A stretch of 64,000 nucleotides of DNA from Bacillota bacterium (GCA_023386265.1 JAEWKA010000002.1:62001-126000); one strand, 5' to 3'; shown: positions 23,874 to 33,819, numbered from the stretch's first letter. Notes: generated by a model from the sequence alone, not told the origin. Program-made: numbers and translations.

Positions 23874-25673
23874 ATGCTATTAGCGGCAGAGCACATATAT
23901 AAAAATTATGATACTAAGCAGCTTTTGCAGGATGCGACAATGTATCTAAGCGAAAGGGACAGAATTGGAATCATTGGCATAAACGGAACAGGCAAAAGCA
24001 CGCTGCTAAAAATTCTTGCAGGCTTGGAGTCGTCGGATGCCGGTTCCGTTACCGTTCAAAGAAACGCGCAGATATCTTTTTTACCTCAAAATCCGGTTAT
24101 GAACGATGAACTAACGGTGCTTGAGCAGGTTTTTGCAGAATTCACGCCACAGTTTCGCGAGATTAACGAATACGAAGTTAAGTCCATGCTGACACGACTG
24201 GGCATAAACGACCATAATGCCAAAATAGGAACGCTATCCGGCGGCCAGCGAAAACGGGTAGCGCTTTGCGCCGCGCTTATCCATCCATCAGACATACTGA
24301 TTCTCGATGAGCCGACAAACCACCTTGACAGCGATATGGTCATCTGGCTCGAAACACGACTTAGCCGCTTTTCGGGCGGACTCATTATGGTGACCCACGA
24401 CCGCTATTTTCTTGAGCGGGTTGTTAACCGCATAACGGAGCTGTCGCACGGCAAGCTCTATACCTATGAAGCTAAATATTCTAAATATCTGGAGCTCAAG
24501 GCTCAGCGCGACGATTATGCTGAGGCAAGCGAACGAAAAAGACAGGCAATTTTGCGCAAGGAATATCAGTGGATTATGCGCGGGGCTAGAGCGCGCAGCA
24601 CTAAAAGCCGCGACCGTATTGAAAGATATAATGCGCTTAGGGACCAATCCGCACCGACGGCGGATGATGCTGTCTCGATGGCGACAATGTCCAGCCGCAT
24701 GGGGAAAAAGCTGATTGAGCTCGCGGACATTTCCAAAACTTTTGATAATACCTGCGTGATTGACCATTTCTCTTATAACATTAAGCGTGATGACCGCATC
24801 GGCATTGTCGGAAGAAATGGCGCAGGAAAATCCACACTGCTAAATATAATTGCCGGAAAGCTTGCACCGGATGAGGGTTCGGTGGAAGTCGGCTCTACTG
24901 TCAAAATCGGATATTTCACTCAGGAAGGTCGGGAGTTGGATGTCGGAATGAGGGTCCATGACTTTATTCGCGAAATAGCAAGCGAAGTCAAGACCGAGGA
25001 AGGTACCTTCACCGCGTCGCAGATGCTGGAGAGATTTTTGTTTACTCCGGATATGCAATATGCAAGCATCGGAAAGCTCAGCGGAGGTGAAAAGCGACGG
25101 CTCTATCTTCTTAGCATCCTTATCGCCGCTCCGAATATTCTTTTGCTTGACGAGCCGACTAATGATTTAGACATTGATACTTTGACCATTTTTGAGGATT
25201 ATCTGGAGTCGTTCCCCGGCGCTGTTATTACCGTCTCCCATGACCGATACTTCCTTGATAAGATAGCAAGCTCAATTTTCGAGGTGACGGAAGGCGGAAA
25301 AATTACAGCCTACACAGGAAATTATTCGGACTACTCTGAAAAGCGTCCGATAACGCAGGAATCAAACGAAAGAAAAGAAAGCTCACAGACTGAGCCTTCC
25401 GCGGCAGATAAAAACGAAACAAGGATAAAGCAAAAAAAGCTGAAATTTTCCTTCAACGAGCAGCGCGAGTTTGATACTATTGATGATGAAATTGCCGAGA
25501 TAGAAACTAAAATCGCTCAGTGCAGCAAGGAGATTGAAAAAGCCTCCAGCGATTATATAAGATTGTTGGACTTGTCGGCGCAGATGGATTTACTGAAATC
25601 AGAGCTTGAAACAAAGACCGAGCGTTGGTTGTATCTGAATGAGCTTGCCGATCAAATCAAGGCGCAGAATTAG
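23874..25673 (+). CDS. ABC-F family ATPase
   Basis: A 599-residue soluble protein with two ABC ATPase domains and no membrane segment. Domain 1 has Walker A GINGTGKSTLLK, signature TLSGGQRKRV and Walker B LILDEPTNHLD. Domain 2 has GRNGAGKSTLL, KLSGGEKRRL and LLLDEPTNDLD. The linker between them is basic and Arg-rich (about residues 205-265), and the C-terminus (about 525-599) is a charged coiled coil as in Uup-like members. ABC-F proteins act on the ribosome or, for Uup, in DNA-related roles; some give antibiotic resistance. No resistance hint exists here, so a housekeeping Uup-like role is preferred. GAAGGAG precedes the ATG. Confidence 0.88.
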   Translation: MLLAAEHIYKNYDTKQLLQDATMYLSERDRIGIIGINGTGKSTLLKILAGLESSDAGSVTVQRNAQISFLPQNPVMNDELTVLEQVFAEFTPQFREINEYEVKSMLTRLGINDHNAKIGTLSGGQRKRVALCAALIHPSDILILDEPTNHLDSDMVIWLETRLSRFSGGLIMVTHDRYFLERVVNRITELSHGKLYTYEAKYSKYLELKAQRDDYAEASERKRQAILRKEYQWIMRGARARSTKSRDRIERYNALRDQSAPTADDAVSMATMSSRMGKKLIELADISKTFDNTCVIDHFSYNIKRDDRIGIVGRNGAGKSTLLNIIAGKLAPDEGSVEVGSTVKIGYFTQEGRELDVGMRVHDFIREIASEVKTEEGTFTASQMLERFLFTPDMQYASIGKLSGGEKRRLYLLSILIAAPNILLLDEPTNDLDIDTLTIFEDYLESFPGAVITVSHDRYFLDKIASSIFEVTEGGKITAYTGNYSDYSEKRPITQESNERKESSQTEPSAADKNETRIKQKKLKFSFNEQREFDTIDDEIAEIETKIAQCSKEIEKASSDYIRLLDLSAQMDLLKSELETKTERWLYLNELADQIKAQN

Positions 25674-25755
25674 GATTAAGCCATAAAATAGTAAAAGAAG
25701 AGTTAATATGGTTGTATCTATAAGCTATTAGGTGCAAGGCTATTTCATTTAATAG

Positions 25756-25784
25756 ACAGCCCTAAATCAACGATTTAGGGCTGT
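25756..25784. terminator. Terminator between the ABC-F and gamma-glutamyltransferase genes
   Basis: ACAGCCCTAAATC and GATTTAGGGCTGT are perfect 13-bp arms with a 3-base loop, followed by TTATT. It lies between convergent genes. Confidence 0.85.
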
Positions 25785-25853
25785 TTATTCTAGCTTTCAG
25801 GAACTTTTAAGTCCTCAATTAATTAAACAGATAAATTCTTAAGGTTTAAAACG

Positions 25854-27752
25854 CTATTTTCCTTCTGCCCAGGACTCTTCGCGTGGGTCTGCTCCGCCGA
25901 TTAGGGTTCCGGTTTCGGGGTCCTTTATGATTGCACATACGGCGCCGAACTTATTATCCCAATCTTCAAGCCTTGCGACTTTATAACCCATCGCCTTAAG
26001 CTGCTCACCGCAGGTGTCATATATTGAGGCTTCGAGCTCGATTTGTCCGGGGTGGTATTCATGCGGGGCAAAAGAATCCGGCCAATTCAGCGAGATAAAT
26101 CTCGGAGCGCTGATTGCCTCCTGAGGATCCATTCCAAAAACCGTGATATTCAAAAAAACCTGAATAATTGCCTGCGTTTGAGAGTCGCCGCCCGGTGTGC
26201 CGAAGGACATAAAAAACTCTCCGTTTTTCAGCACCATGCTGGGATTGGGCGTTATTCTGGGTCTTTTACCCGGCATTAATCCGTTCGGGCCGTCATCATC
26301 AAGATAAAATTGAGTCATACGAGTGCCAAGGTTAAGACCCGTACCAGGAATCATGGGAGATTCGGGAAAATCGCTGGGTGTCAGGGAGACTGCGTTGCCG
26401 TACTTATCCACCACTGAGATATAGCTTGTATCTTTTCCGAAGCTTGGCGTATCCTGAGGTGCCGCTAATGTTGGCTCTGAAGCATTGGGTTCAGGAATGA
26501 CCAATGCCGTACCCGTTTCCTGATAAGCATACGGATCGCCTGCAGGCGGCGTTTGACCAAAGGCCTTTCCGGGGGTCATCATCGCCCTGCGAGCCGACGC
26601 GTATTCGGGAGATAACAGTCCTTCCGTTGGCACATCGACGAAAGCGGGATCTCCGAAATATGCCTCCCTGTCCGCCATTGCAAGCTCGATGGCCTGAATC
26701 ACGGTATGTATGTACTCCGTCGAGTTATGTCCCATCGACTTCAAATCAATTCCATCAAGGATTTGCAGAGCCATCGGGACAACACCGCCCTGATTCCATG
26801 TTTGGTTAGCAAAGATTGTGTATTCACCGTAGTCGCCGGACAGAGGTTTCTCCCAGCCACCGCTGTAATTGCGCAAATCCTCCAGAGTTATAAGTCCGCC
26901 GTTTTCCTCGTGATACTCAGAAATAGTTTCGGCAATCGGACCTGAAAAAAAATAATCCCGAACCGCGTCCAGACCCTCATCTCTGCTGCCGCCGGAGGCA
27001 AGAACTCTTTGCTCTTCATCGCAAAGCTTTTGCAGAGTGTTTGCAAGGTCCTCCAAAACTAAGCGTTCGTTGTGATGAAGCGGTCTCCACCACTCACCGC
27101 CAAAAAACACTTCCGAATTATACGGCATCATAACGGTTAGGCCCGCTCTTTCAACAAAGCTCAGATCCATGTCGTGCAACATCTGATAATGTATGGGAAC
27201 GCCCTCTCTGGCTAGGCTGATTGCTGGCTGACATATATCGGTGAAGCTCATGGTTCCGTGCTCTTTCAGAACGGCGATTAGCACATCCGGTGAAGCGGGC
27301 AAAAGCTGAGCAATGAGTTTGTATTTCGGAACATTGTCATAGCCTTCCGACTTAAAAAACTCGACTGTTGCTTTTTCGGGCGCTTTGCCCGCCCCGATAT
27401 AGCTTTCTACCTCGCCTTTTTCTGCGTCGTATATCAGGATTGGCGCAACGCCAGGAAAGCTCGCGGCCTGACTGAAGCTCACATTCAAGGCAAGTAACGC
27501 GGACATCGATGCGTCAAATGCGTTTCCGCCTTTATCCATGATACCCATTGCCGCCTCAGTCGCAAATGGCGTTCCGGTTGACGCCATGTACTCGTCCGAC
27601 TCGACAGCGTCTCTCACCGCATGATAGGGGTCGTCAAAATCCATGGTTTCTCTTGGCCCCTTGGGCAAAAACAAATAAACCACAGTTAAAATTAGAATGA
27701 CCGCCAAAAGTGATAAACCAAGCCATTTAAGGATTTTCAAGAATTTTTTCAT
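25854..27752 (-). CDS. Gamma-glutamyltransferase family protein, membrane-anchored
   Basis: A 632-residue Ntn-hydrolase of the GGT family. The N-terminal 30 residues form one hydrophobic segment (WLGLSLLAVILILTVVYLF) that would anchor the enzyme at the outer face. The family start (MASTGTPFATEAAMGIMDKGGNAFDA) is clear. The autoprocessing threonine lies in DTSYISVVDKYGNAVSLT, preceded by a Pro/Thr-rich linker, and the oxyanion-region GTPGGDSQ is present. It would hydrolyse or transfer gamma-glutamyl groups from peptides. The length is normal with anchor. It lies alone between terminators, with TAAAGGAAG before the ATG. Confidence 0.88.
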   Translation of the reverse strand: MKKFLKILKWLGLSLLAVILILTVVYLFLPKGPRETMDFDDPYHAVRDAVESDEYMASTGTPFATEAAMGIMDKGGNAFDASMSALLALNVSFSQAASFPGVAPILIYDAEKGEVESYIGAGKAPEKATVEFFKSEGYDNVPKYKLIAQLLPASPDVLIAVLKEHGTMSFTDICQPAISLAREGVPIHYQMLHDMDLSFVERAGLTVMMPYNSEVFFGGEWWRPLHHNERLVLEDLANTLQKLCDEEQRVLASGGSRDEGLDAVRDYFFSGPIAETISEYHEENGGLITLEDLRNYSGGWEKPLSGDYGEYTIFANQTWNQGGVVPMALQILDGIDLKSMGHNSTEYIHTVIQAIELAMADREAYFGDPAFVDVPTEGLLSPEYASARRAMMTPGKAFGQTPPAGDPYAYQETGTALVIPEPNASEPTLAAPQDTPSFGKDTSYISVVDKYGNAVSLTPSDFPESPMIPGTGLNLGTRMTQFYLDDDGPNGLMPGKRPRITPNPSMVLKNGEFFMSFGTPGGDSQTQAIIQVFLNITVFGMDPQEAISAPRFISLNWPDSFAPHEYHPGQIELEASIYDTCGEQLKAMGYKVARLEDWDNKFGAVCAIIKDPETGTLIGGADPREESWAEGK

Positions 27753-27978
27753 AGTTTCTTCCTTTACATATCAAGTAAATTACGTTGCTACTTTTGCAAT
27801 TAGTCCTATAATTAATTCACAGTTTATTACAGGCGATCTTTCCACTTATTGGTCAATATTATAATATATTCAAAGGAACTGCAAGACAAAAGTCAACCTT
27901 TATGACAATAAAAGAAACTATTTGGCACCGTAGTCAGTCGGTCATCTGAGTCCAACTGACTGCAATTTTATCCGAAAA

Positions 27979-28006
27979 AACGGGGGTGGATTATTCCACC
28001 CCCGTT
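27979..28006 (-). terminator. Terminator of the nucleoside importer operon
   Basis: AACGGGGGTGGA (27979-27990) and TCCACCCCCGTT (27995-28006) are perfect arms with loop TTAT. On the minus strand the hairpin is followed by TTTTTTCGG. The rest of the 265-base gap up to the GGT gene holds nothing recognisable. Confidence 0.92.
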
Positions 28007-28017
28007 GCAGATAACAC

Positions 28018-28758
28018 TCAATCCAGCGGGACATTTACAATAGCGTCCAAAGCAATGTCGATTTCGTCCTCCACCGCTTGGCTTACGGCGCTTTGGTCGG
28101 GCTTATAGTCATCCACACCCACAAGCTCGAAGGCCTTGGCGTCGGCAGCGAGAATCGCCCCCGCCTTTACTCCGTGGAGAGAGGATACCACGAGCAGGGA
28201 GGCTACCTCATTGTCCATCGCAACGACGCCCGCCTTTGCGTAAAGCTTGACCTTGGATTCCAGCAGACCCGGATAGAAAAGAGCCTGGGTCAGCACGATG
28301 CCTTTATGCGTTTTTATGTTGCGTTCGCGTGCGGCAGCGCTGAGGGCGGAAACCACTTCTCCATCGCAGACTGCCGGATAGGACAGGGGAATCATCTTCT
28401 CAGTAACGCCTTCCTCGCGACAGGAGGCGGTGGCGATTACTATGCTGCCGGCATCGATACCGTCTTGCATACCGCCGCAGGTGCCGACCCTGATGATGAC
28501 CTTAGCTCCCGCGCGCCATAGGCTCTCAAAGGCTATAGCGGCGCCGCCCGCGCCCACGCCGTGGGACGTGATGGTGACGGGAGTGCCCTTATATGTTCCG
28601 GAGAAGGTCCAGTATTCCCGATTCTTTGCCAAACATACAGGGCTTTGGAGCCGCTGTGATATCAGTTCAGCGCGCGCAGGATCTCCACAGGTGATGACGC
28701 GGGGCGCAATATCACCCTCGCCGACATGGATGCAGGGGAAAATTGTTTTTTCAGACAT
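28018..28758 (-). CDS. Nucleoside phosphorylase, PNP/UDP family (DeoD/Udp-like)
   Basis: A 246-residue enzyme of the hexameric nucleoside phosphorylase family. It has the phosphate-site TCGDPARAE near residue 25, the ribose-site HGVGAGGAAIAFE, RVGTCGG, and a C-terminal VAMDNEVASLLVV block in the position of the MxxE ribose-binding motif. It would split imported nucleosides into a base and (deoxy)ribose-1-phosphate. It is the last gene of the BMP-type importer operon, its ATG directly following the permease stop, so import and phosphorolysis are co-expressed. Uridine or purine preference is not clear. Confidence 0.85.
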   Translation of the reverse strand: MSEKTIFPCIHVGEGDIAPRVITCGDPARAELISQRLQSPVCLAKNREYWTFSGTYKGTPVTITSHGVGAGGAAIAFESLWRAGAKVIIRVGTCGGMQDGIDAGSIVIATASCREEGVTEKMIPLSYPAVCDGEVVSALSAAARERNIKTHKGIVLTQALFYPGLLESKVKLYAKAGVVAMDNEVASLLVVSSLHGVKAGAILAADAKAFELVGVDDYKPDQSAVSQAVEDEIDIALDAIVNVPLD

Positions 28759-29667
28759 TCAGATGCTCCTCCCGTTTTTACTTTTAAGGCTTCTCCAGCC
28801 GGACAACATCAAAGCCAAGATGGTAGCGATATAGGGCAGAGTCATCGTGAGCTGACTCTTGATAACATTCTGAAGTGCCGAGCCTATGGACTGACACAAG
28901 CCGAAGAACAGACTGGATACTATGGTTAGCAGTGGGTGGCTGACGCCGAGACTCGCCGCCGCCATGGCGATAAAGCCTCGGCCGGAGGTCATGTTCTCTG
29001 TAAACATTGTTACCTGTCCCATGCTCAAAACAACACCGCCCAGACCGCACAGGGCACCGGAAAGGGTCACAACGGACATCTGGATGCGCAGTGCCTTGGT
29101 TCCAAGGCTCTCCGACGCTTCCTTGTTGATGCCAACCGACAGCGTTCGGAAACCGGAAACTGTTTTATACAAGTAAATGAACATAAGGATTGCTATTATG
29201 TACGCCAAATAATCTATGATGGTCAGATTCTCAAGCATGCGGCCTAAAAATGGTATGTCGCGGATGAGGGGCAGATTGATTTTCGGCAGTGATACCAGAC
29301 TGCTGTCCACTAGCTTGCCTCGTAGACCAAAAATCAGATAGAGCAGGAAGCTGGTTGCGCCGCTCACCAATAGGTTCAGCGAGGTACCGATAACCATATC
29401 GGCCGCGCGGTATTTTACCTGTAGCACCGCTACAATATAGCCGACCAGCATGCCCGAGGCGATGCCCGCCAGAACAGACAAATACACGTCCCTCGTAAAG
29501 TAATTGACAACTATGGAGAAAAAGGTGGCGATTAGCATTTGAGCTTCAAGCGCGATATTGAATACGCCGACCTTACTGCAAATGGCACTGCCAAGCGCGG
29601 CAAGAAGGATGGGTGTGGTCATGCGGAGAGTAGAGTTGATAATTGAGGCGATATATTCCCAATTCAT
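28759..29667 (-). CDS. Nucleoside ABC transporter permease 2 (NupQ/BmpC-like)
   Basis: A 302-residue polytopic protein of the second-permease class found with BMP-type nucleoside importers. It begins MNWEYIASIINSTLRMTTPILLAALG, and carries the loop GVFNIALEAQMLIATFF and the central GINKEASESLG segment expected for these permeases. Its start overlaps the stop of the first permease gene by 4 bases (ATGA, 29664-29667), so the two are translationally coupled. It would pair with the first permease as a heterodimeric channel. Confidence 0.9.
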   Translation of the reverse strand: MNWEYIASIINSTLRMTTPILLAALGSAICSKVGVFNIALEAQMLIATFFSIVVNYFTRDVYLSVLAGIASGMLVGYIVAVLQVKYRAADMVIGTSLNLLVSGATSFLLYLIFGLRGKLVDSSLVSLPKINLPLIRDIPFLGRMLENLTIIDYLAYIIAILMFIYLYKTVSGFRTLSVGINKEASESLGTKALRIQMSVVTLSGALCGLGGVVLSMGQVTMFTENMTSGRGFIAMAAASLGVSHPLLTIVSSLFFGLCQSIGSALQNVIKSQLTMTLPYIATILALMLSGWRSLKSKNGRSI

Positions 29668-30773
29668 GCCTGCTCACCGCCCTTCTCTGCGGTAGCGCTG
29701 ATTGCTTTTCGCTTCTTAATAAAATTGAAAACTAACTTAACGGAAACAAACAGCGTTATGCAGCACTGGATGATGGTGGATATCTCCAGAGGAATTCCGA
29801 GGGAACGCTGGATAGCACTGCCGCCAATCTGGAGACCTGCAAGGAAAATGGACACAAAAAACATTCCCACGGGGTTGAGATTTGCAATCAGCGCCGCCAT
29901 AAGACCTGTCCATGCATAGCTTGTGGATGTGAACATGGAGTCGGCATAGCGATATTTGAGACCGAATATCTCCACAGTGCCGGCAAGTGAGGCTATTGCA
30001 CCGGAGAGCGCCATGGTTATCATCATGACCTTAACCTGCTTCGTTCCGCCGTAGCGGGCGAAGGACGGGTTAAAGCCGCTCATTTTGGACTCGTATCCGA
30101 AGACGGTTTTTTTCGTTATAAATACCATGAAAATCACAACCAGAATGGCTATGATAAAGCCGAAGTGAAGCGTGTTTTTCGGCGTCAAACGCGGCAGCCA
30201 CATACCGGGGTCTAGCTGCGCAGTCTGAAGAGCCAGACCATCACCGGAGACATCCTTTAGGGGATAAGTGACGAAATAGCTGGTAATATAGCTTGCAACA
30301 TAGTCAAGCATAAGTGTGCATATGACCATGCTGACTCTAAATTTCCACGTCAGAACGGCCGGCAGCAGCGCATAGAGAGCGCCTGCGACCATACCGATTA
30401 TAAATGAGATTATGGCTATCAAAATCGGGGAACCGGGTATGAACAGGGCGCTCACCGTTGCCGCAAATGCGCCGATGATCATCTGACCTTCCACGCCGAT
30501 GTTTATGTAGCCTGCCCGCCACGCTATTGCAGTAGCCATCGCGCAGAGGATTATCGGGGTTGCTCGGGTAAGTGTAGAGAACAGATAATAGGATTTCAAG
30601 AAGGATTTATCGAACATTTCGGCATATACCGATAAAGGGTTTTTGCCGCAGGCGAGGATTACAACAGCGCCGACGATTAGACCTAGGATTGTGGCGATGA
30701 GGGGCTGACGCATAGTATTCCATGCGCTACGAACTCCTGCCGAAAATTTGCGGTCAGACAGCTTTTCGCTCAT
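29664..30773 (-). CDS. Nucleoside ABC transporter permease 1 (NupP/BmpB-like)
   Basis: A 369-residue membrane protein of the BMP-type nucleoside importer. It has about ten hydrophobic segments, the loop WRAGYINIGVEGQMIIGAF that is highly characteristic of this group, and GGTKQVKVMMITM near the middle. Its start overlaps the ATPase gene by 20 bases, and the ribosome site GGGAGG lies within that gene. It functions with the ATPase, the second permease and the lipoprotein encoded in the same operon. Confidence 0.9.
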   Translation of the reverse strand: MSEKLSDRKFSAGVRSAWNTMRQPLIATILGLIVGAVVILACGKNPLSVYAEMFDKSFLKSYYLFSTLTRATPIILCAMATAIAWRAGYINIGVEGQMIIGAFAATVSALFIPGSPILIAIISFIIGMVAGALYALLPAVLTWKFRVSMVICTLMLDYVASYITSYFVTYPLKDVSGDGLALQTAQLDPGMWLPRLTPKNTLHFGFIIAILVVIFMVFITKKTVFGYESKMSGFNPSFARYGGTKQVKVMMITMALSGAIASLAGTVEIFGLKYRYADSMFTSTSYAWTGLMAALIANLNPVGMFFVSIFLAGLQIGGSAIQRSLGIPLEISTIIQCCITLFVSVKLVFNFIKKRKAISATAEKGGEQA

Positions 30774-32274
30774 TGCTCTCGCCTCCCATCATTAGAATGC
30801 CAAGATTCTCCTCTGTCGCGTCCTGCTTGCGGAATTCTCCGGCAACCTTGCCATCAAAAATAACATAAATACGGTCGGATAAGGTCATGATCTCAGTCAG
30901 CTCCGATGAAATGAGAAGGACCGCGTCGCCCTTAGCTCGCTTGTCCAGAAGACGGCTGTGAATGAACTCCATTGCACCTATGTCCACACCGCGGGTAGGC
31001 TCCGCCGCAATCAGCAGATTGGAATTAAGCTCAATCTCGCGCGCAACGATCATCTTCTGGAGATTGCCGCCGGAAAGTTCTCCGGTTTTCTGAGATAATC
31101 CGCCGTTACGAACGTCGTATCTTTCGAGCAGTCCGGAGGTAAACTTCTGTATTCCCTTTTTGTTCAGGATACCGTAACGAGAAATCTCCGGCTCACGCTG
31201 ATGCGCCATTATGGAGGTTTCCGCGAGCGTTGCCTGCTTGGCACAACCCCAGAGGTAACGGTCCTCGGGAATACAGGCACAGCCTGCCTCGCGTCTCTCG
31301 CCCACGGTTTTGCCGACTACGTTTTTGTCGCAGATGAGAATGTCCCCCGAGGTTATGGGCGTAAGGCCGGTGATGCACTCGATAAGCTCCGACTGGCCGT
31401 TGCCGGAAACGCCCGCGATACCGACAATCTCGCCGGCATCCACGTGTATGCTGAAACTGTCCAGAATGTTTTTCTTGTCGGGTCCTGCGAGTACAAGGTC
31501 ACGAATATCAAGGACTGTTCCGGTCGTTTCCTGAGGAGGAATTGTCCGCTCCACGATGTGGCGGCCAACCATCAGGAATGACATCTCCTCAATGGAGGTT
31601 TCGGATTTGGCCATTTCCTTGATACGTTTGCCCTGGCGCATGACCATGACACGGTCAGCGACCTCCATGACCTCGTTAAGCTTGTGGGTTATTATAATTA
31701 TGCTCTTTCCCATGGAAGCGAGCTTTTTTATCGTTTTCAGCAGTTCGCCGACTTCCTGAGGAGTCAGAACTGCGGAGGGCTCATCGAAAATGATGATGCT
31801 GGCGTCCTGGTACAGGACTTTCAGGATTTCCACCCTCTGTTGCAGACCAACCGGGCAGTTAGAGACAATAAGGCCGGGATCAATGCTCAAGCCATACTTT
31901 TCGCACAGCTCCTTTGTTATCTCCGCCGCCCGCTTGCGGTCAAAAAAAATACCGCTTTTTTTTGGCTCATGCCCATAAACAATGTTCTCCGCCACAGTGC
32001 AGGGCTGGAGAAGCATGAAGTGCTGCTGCACCATACCGATTTTTTTCGCCATGGCATCATGGGGACTGCGGAATTTCTGCAGCTCTCCATCAATATAGAT
32101 TTCGCCTTCCGTCGGCTTTTCCAAACCGTAGAGTATTTTCATAAGCGTCGATTTACCGGCGCCGTTTTCGCCGACCACGGCAAGTATCTCGCCCTCACCG
32201 AGCGACAGATCCACATCATTGTTGGCGCGTAGTGTGCCGTATTCTTTTGTTATATGTTTCATTTCCAGCAGCAA
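30754..32274 (-). CDS. Nucleoside ABC transporter ATP-binding protein (NupO-like)
   Basis: A 506-residue tandem ABC ATPase. The first half has GENGAGKSTLMKILYG and IIFDEPSAVLTPQE. The second half has a degenerate loop (GVSGNGQSELIE), the signature ELSGGNLQKMIVAREI and LLIAAEPTRGVDIGA. The AAEPTRGVD Walker B form is typical of the BMP-type nucleoside importers. The longest frame adds 16 residues without a ribosome site. I chose TTG 32274 (reading M-LLEMKHITKEYG), because homologs keep the LLEM start and AAGGATAGGTG lies upstream. It follows the binding-protein gene after a 138-base gap. Confidence 0.9.
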   Translation of the reverse strand: MLLEMKHITKEYGTLRANNDVDLSLGEGEILAVVGENGAGKSTLMKILYGLEKPTEGEIYIDGELQKFRSPHDAMAKKIGMVQQHFMLLQPCTVAENIVYGHEPKKSGIFFDRKRAAEITKELCEKYGLSIDPGLIVSNCPVGLQQRVEILKVLYQDASIIIFDEPSAVLTPQEVGELLKTIKKLASMGKSIIIITHKLNEVMEVADRVMVMRQGKRIKEMAKSETSIEEMSFLMVGRHIVERTIPPQETTGTVLDIRDLVLAGPDKKNILDSFSIHVDAGEIVGIAGVSGNGQSELIECITGLTPITSGDILICDKNVVGKTVGERREAGCACIPEDRYLWGCAKQATLAETSIMAHQREPEISRYGILNKKGIQKFTSGLLERYDVRNGGLSQKTGELSGGNLQKMIVAREIELNSNLLIAAEPTRGVDIGAMEFIHSRLLDKRAKGDAVLLISSELTEIMTLSDRIYVIFDGKVAGEFRKQDATEENLGILMMGGESNERKAV

Positions 32275-32412
32275 AATTTCACACCTATCCTTTCCGTGCT
32301 GGCAAAGGTGACTTTCCTGCACGCAAAATAGAAGAGTCAGACGGGGAGCGGTTTTCTTCCCGTCTGACTCGTCGGTTAGACATACTATCCCTTTATTAGG
32401 ACCAACAGAAAC

Positions 32413-33495
32413 TTATTGACCCTTGCTTGCGAGATATTCTTCTTCGGTAGGCATATTGGTGAGATCCATCTTGCCAGTACGAATATCATCGGCGGACTGC
32501 TTTGCGATTGCTATATCAGCTTCGGTCAGGCGGTCGCTGATGGGATTCTGGCTGTCGTGGGTGACGTAAACGGCGCCGATGGTGCCTTCTTTGACGCCCC
32601 AAACCTCATCGTCGGTGTTCCAGCCGGAGAAATACAGATCAAGAAGATTTGTCATCGTGGCGTATGTATCTTTGATCTGAGAGGTGACTATATAGGTGTT
32701 TGCGGGATCGGTGAGGTCAACGTCCTGGCCGGATGTGTAGAAGCCTTTCTCTTTGGCAGCCTCGAAGGTGCCGGAGTCGCCGCCGGCGGCAGCGGAGTTA
32801 ATGAACACGCAGCCCTGCTCGTACTGCTGAATTGCAAGTTCCTTTGCCTTGGCGGGGTCGCTGTAAGAACCTACATAGTTAAATACAAATGTTGCTTCGG
32901 GGTCCTGAGAAAGAACGCCTTCCATGTAGCCGTAACGCCATTTCCAGGAGCCGGGGCCCTCGTTGACATGGACAGCGCCATACACATGAGATTCGCCGTC
33001 GGTAGTAAGAGCCGCGAGCAGACCGATAAGGTATGCTCCCTCTTGCTCACGATAGGAAACGCACTTTACGTTCTCAGCTTCAACTTCGGAGTCGATGAGC
33101 GCATAATCACAGGCATCGGGGAACTCAGTGGCTACCTTGTTGATGGCGTCGCCCGCCTGCCAACCTCCGCCGATGATGAGGTTATAATTTTCGGCAACAA
33201 GAGCGCGCATGTTGTCCTCAAAGGCTGCGCTGTCAGCACATTCGGCAACAGTGTACTCGAAGCCATACTTGGCGGCAGCTTCTTTTAAACCATTAACCAT
33301 CTGGAGCAGGAATACCTGGGTACCAACTTTGTCGCATACAAGAGCGATCTTCATGCCGGCGCCGGGAAGCGCTTCGGAGGAAGCTGCAGGAGCAGCGGAT
33401 TCGGAGCCGGTGTCAGCGGGTTTGTCGCTACCGCAGCCGGCGAGCAGTACGGTGAGCATCGCAAGGGACAGGACCAGTGCAAGAATCTTCTTCAT
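32413..33495 (-). CDS. BMP-family nucleoside-binding lipoprotein
   Basis: A 360-residue extracellular binding protein of the basic membrane protein (Med/BMP) family, whose characterised members bind purine or pyrimidine nucleosides. The N-terminus is a lipoprotein signal with lipobox LLAGC, then a Ser/Ala/Glu linker. Typical family blocks follow: KIALVCDKVGTQVFLLQM, IIGGGWQAGDAI and INSAAAGGDSGTFEAAKEKGFY. Two ATGs are possible; 33495 has GGAG 9 bases upstream, against 3 bases for 33501. It is first in the importer operon and should be its most expressed gene. It is transcribed from the promoter at 33585-33614. Confidence 0.92.
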   Translation of the reverse strand: MKKILALVLSLAMLTVLLAGCGSDKPADTGSESAAPAASSEALPGAGMKIALVCDKVGTQVFLLQMVNGLKEAAAKYGFEYTVAECADSAAFEDNMRALVAENYNLIIGGGWQAGDAINKVATEFPDACDYALIDSEVEAENVKCVSYREQEGAYLIGLLAALTTDGESHVYGAVHVNEGPGSWKWRYGYMEGVLSQDPEATFVFNYVGSYSDPAKAKELAIQQYEQGCVFINSAAAGGDSGTFEAAKEKGFYTSGQDVDLTDPANTYIVTSQIKDTYATMTNLLDLYFSGWNTDDEVWGVKEGTIGAVYVTHDSQNPISDRLTEADIAIAKQSADDIRTGKMDLTNMPTEEEYLASKGQ

Positions 33496-33584
33496 GTTCA
33501 TTTTCTCCTTTTTGCATCTTTAATAATAATAAATCGATTTCCGATTGATTAAACGGTGGCAAATGAGGAGCTCTCATTGTTCAT

Positions 33585-33614
33585 ATTATATATCACGGCT
33601 AAGCCCCTTGTCAA
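33585..33614 (-). promoter_or_regulatory. Promoter of the nucleoside importer operon
   Basis: On the minus strand TTGACA (33609-33614), an 18-base spacer and TATAAT (33585-33590). It shares the 324-base AT-rich gap 33496-33819 with the divergent promoter below. No riboswitch fold was evident. Confidence 0.75.
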
Positions 33615-33713
33615 TTTGAAATTTACAAAAACAAACAACATAAAAGCAAATCGACACTAAATATTAAACAAATATACACAATAATCAAGCACAAGCAACA
33701 TGATATATAAGAA

Positions 33714-33742
33714 TTGACAATCATACAACGACTAAATATAAT
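33714..33742 (+). promoter_or_regulatory. Promoter of the uridine phosphorylase-cytidine deaminase unit
   Basis: TTGACA (33714-33719), a 17-base spacer and TATAAT (33737-33742), a perfect consensus. The gap around it contains several AACAACA/CAACAT-like repeats that could be DeoR half-sites, but no clear dyad. Confidence 0.85.
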
Positions 33743-33819
33743 CAGAAGGGAGAGAACACAAGCGTTCGATGGTATATTGAAAACTTAATCAGACGCCAAA
33801 TGCGATAAGGAGAGCAAAT

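Noticed and set aside
27910..27930. A TTTGGCACCG sequence as another sigma-54 promoter
   Set aside because: The -12 element is absent (TCAGT instead of TTGCW) and no gene follows in that orientation.
32416..33288. A 290-codon plus-strand open frame
   Set aside because: It is antisense to the BMP lipoprotein gene and shows only low-complexity Gly/Cys/Val translation.
33496..33819. A purine riboswitch upstream of the nucleoside importer
   Set aside because: I looked for the conserved three-way junction bases and a terminator/antiterminator pair; the gap is AT-rich with two consensus promoters but no such fold.
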